Shown here one piece after another: positions 6,158-7,447 of a stretch of 7,447 nt of DNA. Every line of letters begins with the position of its first letter. Within the stretch, counting starts at the first letter, position 1. The translations under genes were made by a program, and so were the position numbers. The stretch comes from Hyphomicrobiales bacterium (GTDB taxonomy: Bacteria; Pseudomonadota; Alphaproteobacteria; Rhizobiales; Aestuariivirgaceae), in assembly GCA_025362535.1 (NCBI GenBank), contig JANYGE010000272.1, positions 1 through 7,447 of the forward strand. The letters are read 5' to 3'. The notes under the pieces are model-generated. The model did not search any database and was not told where the DNA came from. It saw nothing but the letters and a program-made list of their open reading frames with translations.

Positions 6158-6185
6158 CGTCAGCCGAGCTTTCGGTGGGATGACG
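6158..6185. terminator. Bulged hairpin between convergent genes, candidate bidirectional terminator or small repeat
   Basis: CGTCA (6158-6162) pairs with TGACG (6181-6185), and CCGA (6164-6167) pairs with TCGG (6172-6175) across the loop GCTT. A possible G-T pair extends the inner stem, and GGGA (6177-6180) bulges out. It sits midway in the 63-base gap between the convergent NlpC/P60 and carA genes, where terminators for both are expected. No T-run follows on either strand, so classic intrinsic termination is doubtful. It could instead be one copy of a dispersed REP-like palindrome; only one copy is seen here. Confidence 0.4.
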
Positions 6186-6189
6186 GAGT

Positions 6190-7395
6190 TTAGGAGTTCT
6201 TCTCCATCAGCCCCACAAACCGCTTAAACAGGTAATGGCTATCCTGCGGGCCGGGGCTGGCTTCGGGGTGATGCTGCACTGAGAATACCGGGCGGCCTTC
6301 CAGCGCTATGCCGCAGTTCGACCCATCAAACAGCGACACATGGGTTTCCACCACACCCTTCGGCAAAGAAGCACGGTCCACGGCAAAGCCGTGGTTCATC
6401 GAAACGATTTCCACTTTATTGGTGGTATAATCTTTCACTGGATGATTGGCACCATGGTGGCCCTGATGCATCTTCATGGTTTTGGCACCCAGCGCCAAGG
6501 CCAACATTTGATGGCCCAAACAAATACCAAATAGGGGCTTGCCTGACTCGACCAGCTTGCGAATTTCAGCCACGGCATATTCGCCCGTAGCAGCAGGATC
6601 ACCGGGGCCATTCGATAAGAATATCCCATCAGGTTTCAGCGCCAAAATTTCCTCAGCTTTGGCATTGGCTGGAACCACCATCACCTTGCAACCCGCACTC
6701 ACCAAGCAACGCAGGATGTTGCGCTTCAAACCATAATCAATGGCCACCACATTAAAGCTGCCCTCGCCATGTGTGTAGCCGTCTTTCCAATCCCACAGCT
6801 TTTCATCCCAAGTCATGCGCTGGGTCAGCGAAACATCCTTGGCCAAGTCCAAGCCTTCAAGCCCGCTCCAGGCTTTCGCCATGGCGGTTAATTTCTTCAC
6901 ATCAAACTTGCCCTTGGCATTATGAGCAATCACGCCATTGGGCATGCCCTTTTCGCGGATCAAATTGGTAAGCTCGCGCGTATCAACCCCTGAAAGGCCA
7001 ATGATGCCGCGCGCCTTCAGCCATTTGTCAAAATGCTTGGCCGAGCGATAATTGGCAGGCTCCGTGACAGGCGCTTTGACAATGCAGCCTTTGACAGCAG
7101 CGGAGGCCGCTAAATTTGTGGTTTCAATATCATCATCATTGGTGCCCACATTACCTATATGCGGAAACGTGAAGGTGACGATCTGGCCCGCATAGGAGGG
7201 ATCAGTGAGAATTTCTTGATAACCTGTCATCGCCGTATTGAAGCATACCTCGGCGACAGCCTCGCCCTCAGCGCCAAAGCCTATGCCTTCAATCACGGTG
7301 CCATCGGCCAGAACCAAAAGTGCTGTCACTTTCGTCTGTTCCCAATCGCTGAAATGCACACGTGGTTTCGCTTTGGCCTTGGTTGCGGCTGTCAT
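6190..7395 (-). CDS. carA: Carbamoyl-phosphate synthetase small (glutamine amidotransferase) subunit CarA
   Basis: This 401-residue subunit hydrolyses glutamine and channels ammonia to the CarB subunit, which makes carbamoyl phosphate for pyrimidine and arginine synthesis in the cytoplasm. The N-terminal small-subunit domain (about 24-155) has FNTAMTGYQEILTDPSYAGQ split over 52-71, FPHIGNVGTN (77-86) and GVDTREL (136-142). The class I amidotransferase domain (about 214-399) has AIDYGLKRNI (218-227), SNGPGDP (261-267) and GICLGHQM (290-297) with the nucleophile Cys292. HHPEASPGP (375-383) supplies His376 and Glu378. These match E. coli Cys269, His353 and Glu355. Length is slightly above E. coli CarA (382) because of an Ala/Lys-rich N-terminal extension. 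GGAG (7409-7406) lies 10 bases before the ATG, a rather long spacing. carB is not in the window. It reads towards and converges with the NlpC/P60 gene. Confidence 0.98.
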   Translation of the reverse strand: MTAATKAKAKPRVHFSDWEQTKVTALLVLADGTVIEGIGFGAEGEAVAEVCFNTAMTGYQEILTDPSYAGQIVTFTFPHIGNVGTNDDDIETTNLAASAAVKGCIVKAPVTEPANYRSAKHFDKWLKARGIIGLSGVDTRELTNLIREKGMPNGVIAHNAKGKFDVKKLTAMAKAWSGLEGLDLAKDVSLTQRMTWDEKLWDWKDGYTHGEGSFNVVAIDYGLKRNILRCLVSAGCKVMVVPANAKAEEILALKPDGIFLSNGPGDPAATGEYAVAEIRKLVESGKPLFGICLGHQMLALALGAKTMKMHQGHHGANHPVKDYTTNKVEIVSMNHGFAVDRASLPKGVVETHVSLFDGSNCGIALEGRPVFSVQHHPEASPGPQDSHYLFKRFVGLMEKNS

Positions 7396-7447
7396 TACTT
7401 TGAGTCTCCGGGATTTGCGTCTCGTTAAGGGGTCTAACAGCTCTCGT
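7396..7447 (-). promoter_or_regulatory. carA leader/upstream region (partial)
   Basis: The last 52 bases of the window lie upstream of carA and hold its ribosome site (GGAG, 7409-7406) and one GANTC methylation-type site (GAGTC, 7402-7406) overlapping it. A TTAGAC hexamer (minus strand, around 7437-7432) could be a -35 element, but I see no convincing -10 partner. The region is cut off by the window end, so a longer leader or promoter cannot be judged. Confidence 0.35.

Overview
The window is ordinary bacterial chromosome, densely coding, with roughly balanced base composition by eye. The gene families and their sequence details fit an alphaproteobacterium, most likely Hyphomicrobiales (Rhizobiales): a dipeptide-type ABC ATPase with a DEVTSALD Walker B/D-loop, a photolyase with an ANSASWQW flavin-site block, a TadD-like TPR lipoprotein ending in a DLPPEQ...NLAYLQQML block, and a 401-residue CarA. 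This assignment comes from remembered family features, not from a search. No tRNA, rRNA, CRISPR array, insertion sequence or phage gene was seen.

Layout. (1) Bases 1-2570, plus strand: a tightly packed run of three genes. These are the 3' part of a peptide/nickel-type ABC transporter ATPase, a DNA photolyase starting 3 bases after it, and an NAD(P)H-dependent FMN reductase overlapping the photolyase by ATGA. (2) Bases 2567-3382, minus strand: a TPR lipoprotein of the TadD type, convergent with the reductase and sharing the four bases TTAA at the stop codons. (3) A 105-base divergent intergenic region (3383-3487). (4) Bases 3488-6126, plus strand: an M17 leucyl aminopeptidase, then a small MarR-type regulator and an NlpC/P60 peptidase with SH3-like domains, the last two separated by only 2 bases. 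(5) A 63-base convergent gap with a bulged hairpin. (6) Bases 6190-7395, minus strand: carA, the small subunit of carbamoyl-phosphate synthetase, with 52 bases of upstream sequence.

How the genes may work together. The photolyase and flavin reductase are likely co-translated; the reductase could supply reduced flavin or simply share expression. The aminopeptidase, MarR regulator and signal-less NlpC/P60 enzyme look like a cytoplasmic peptide-degrading unit. By analogy with YkfC-type enzymes it may recycle murein peptides. This is the most interesting hypothesis here, but it is inference. Every intact gene has recognisable family motifs with key residues present. I found no convincing evidence of an undescribed system; the remaining oddities are small: a well-placed short ORF overlapping the marR start, weak hairpins, and shared stop codons.
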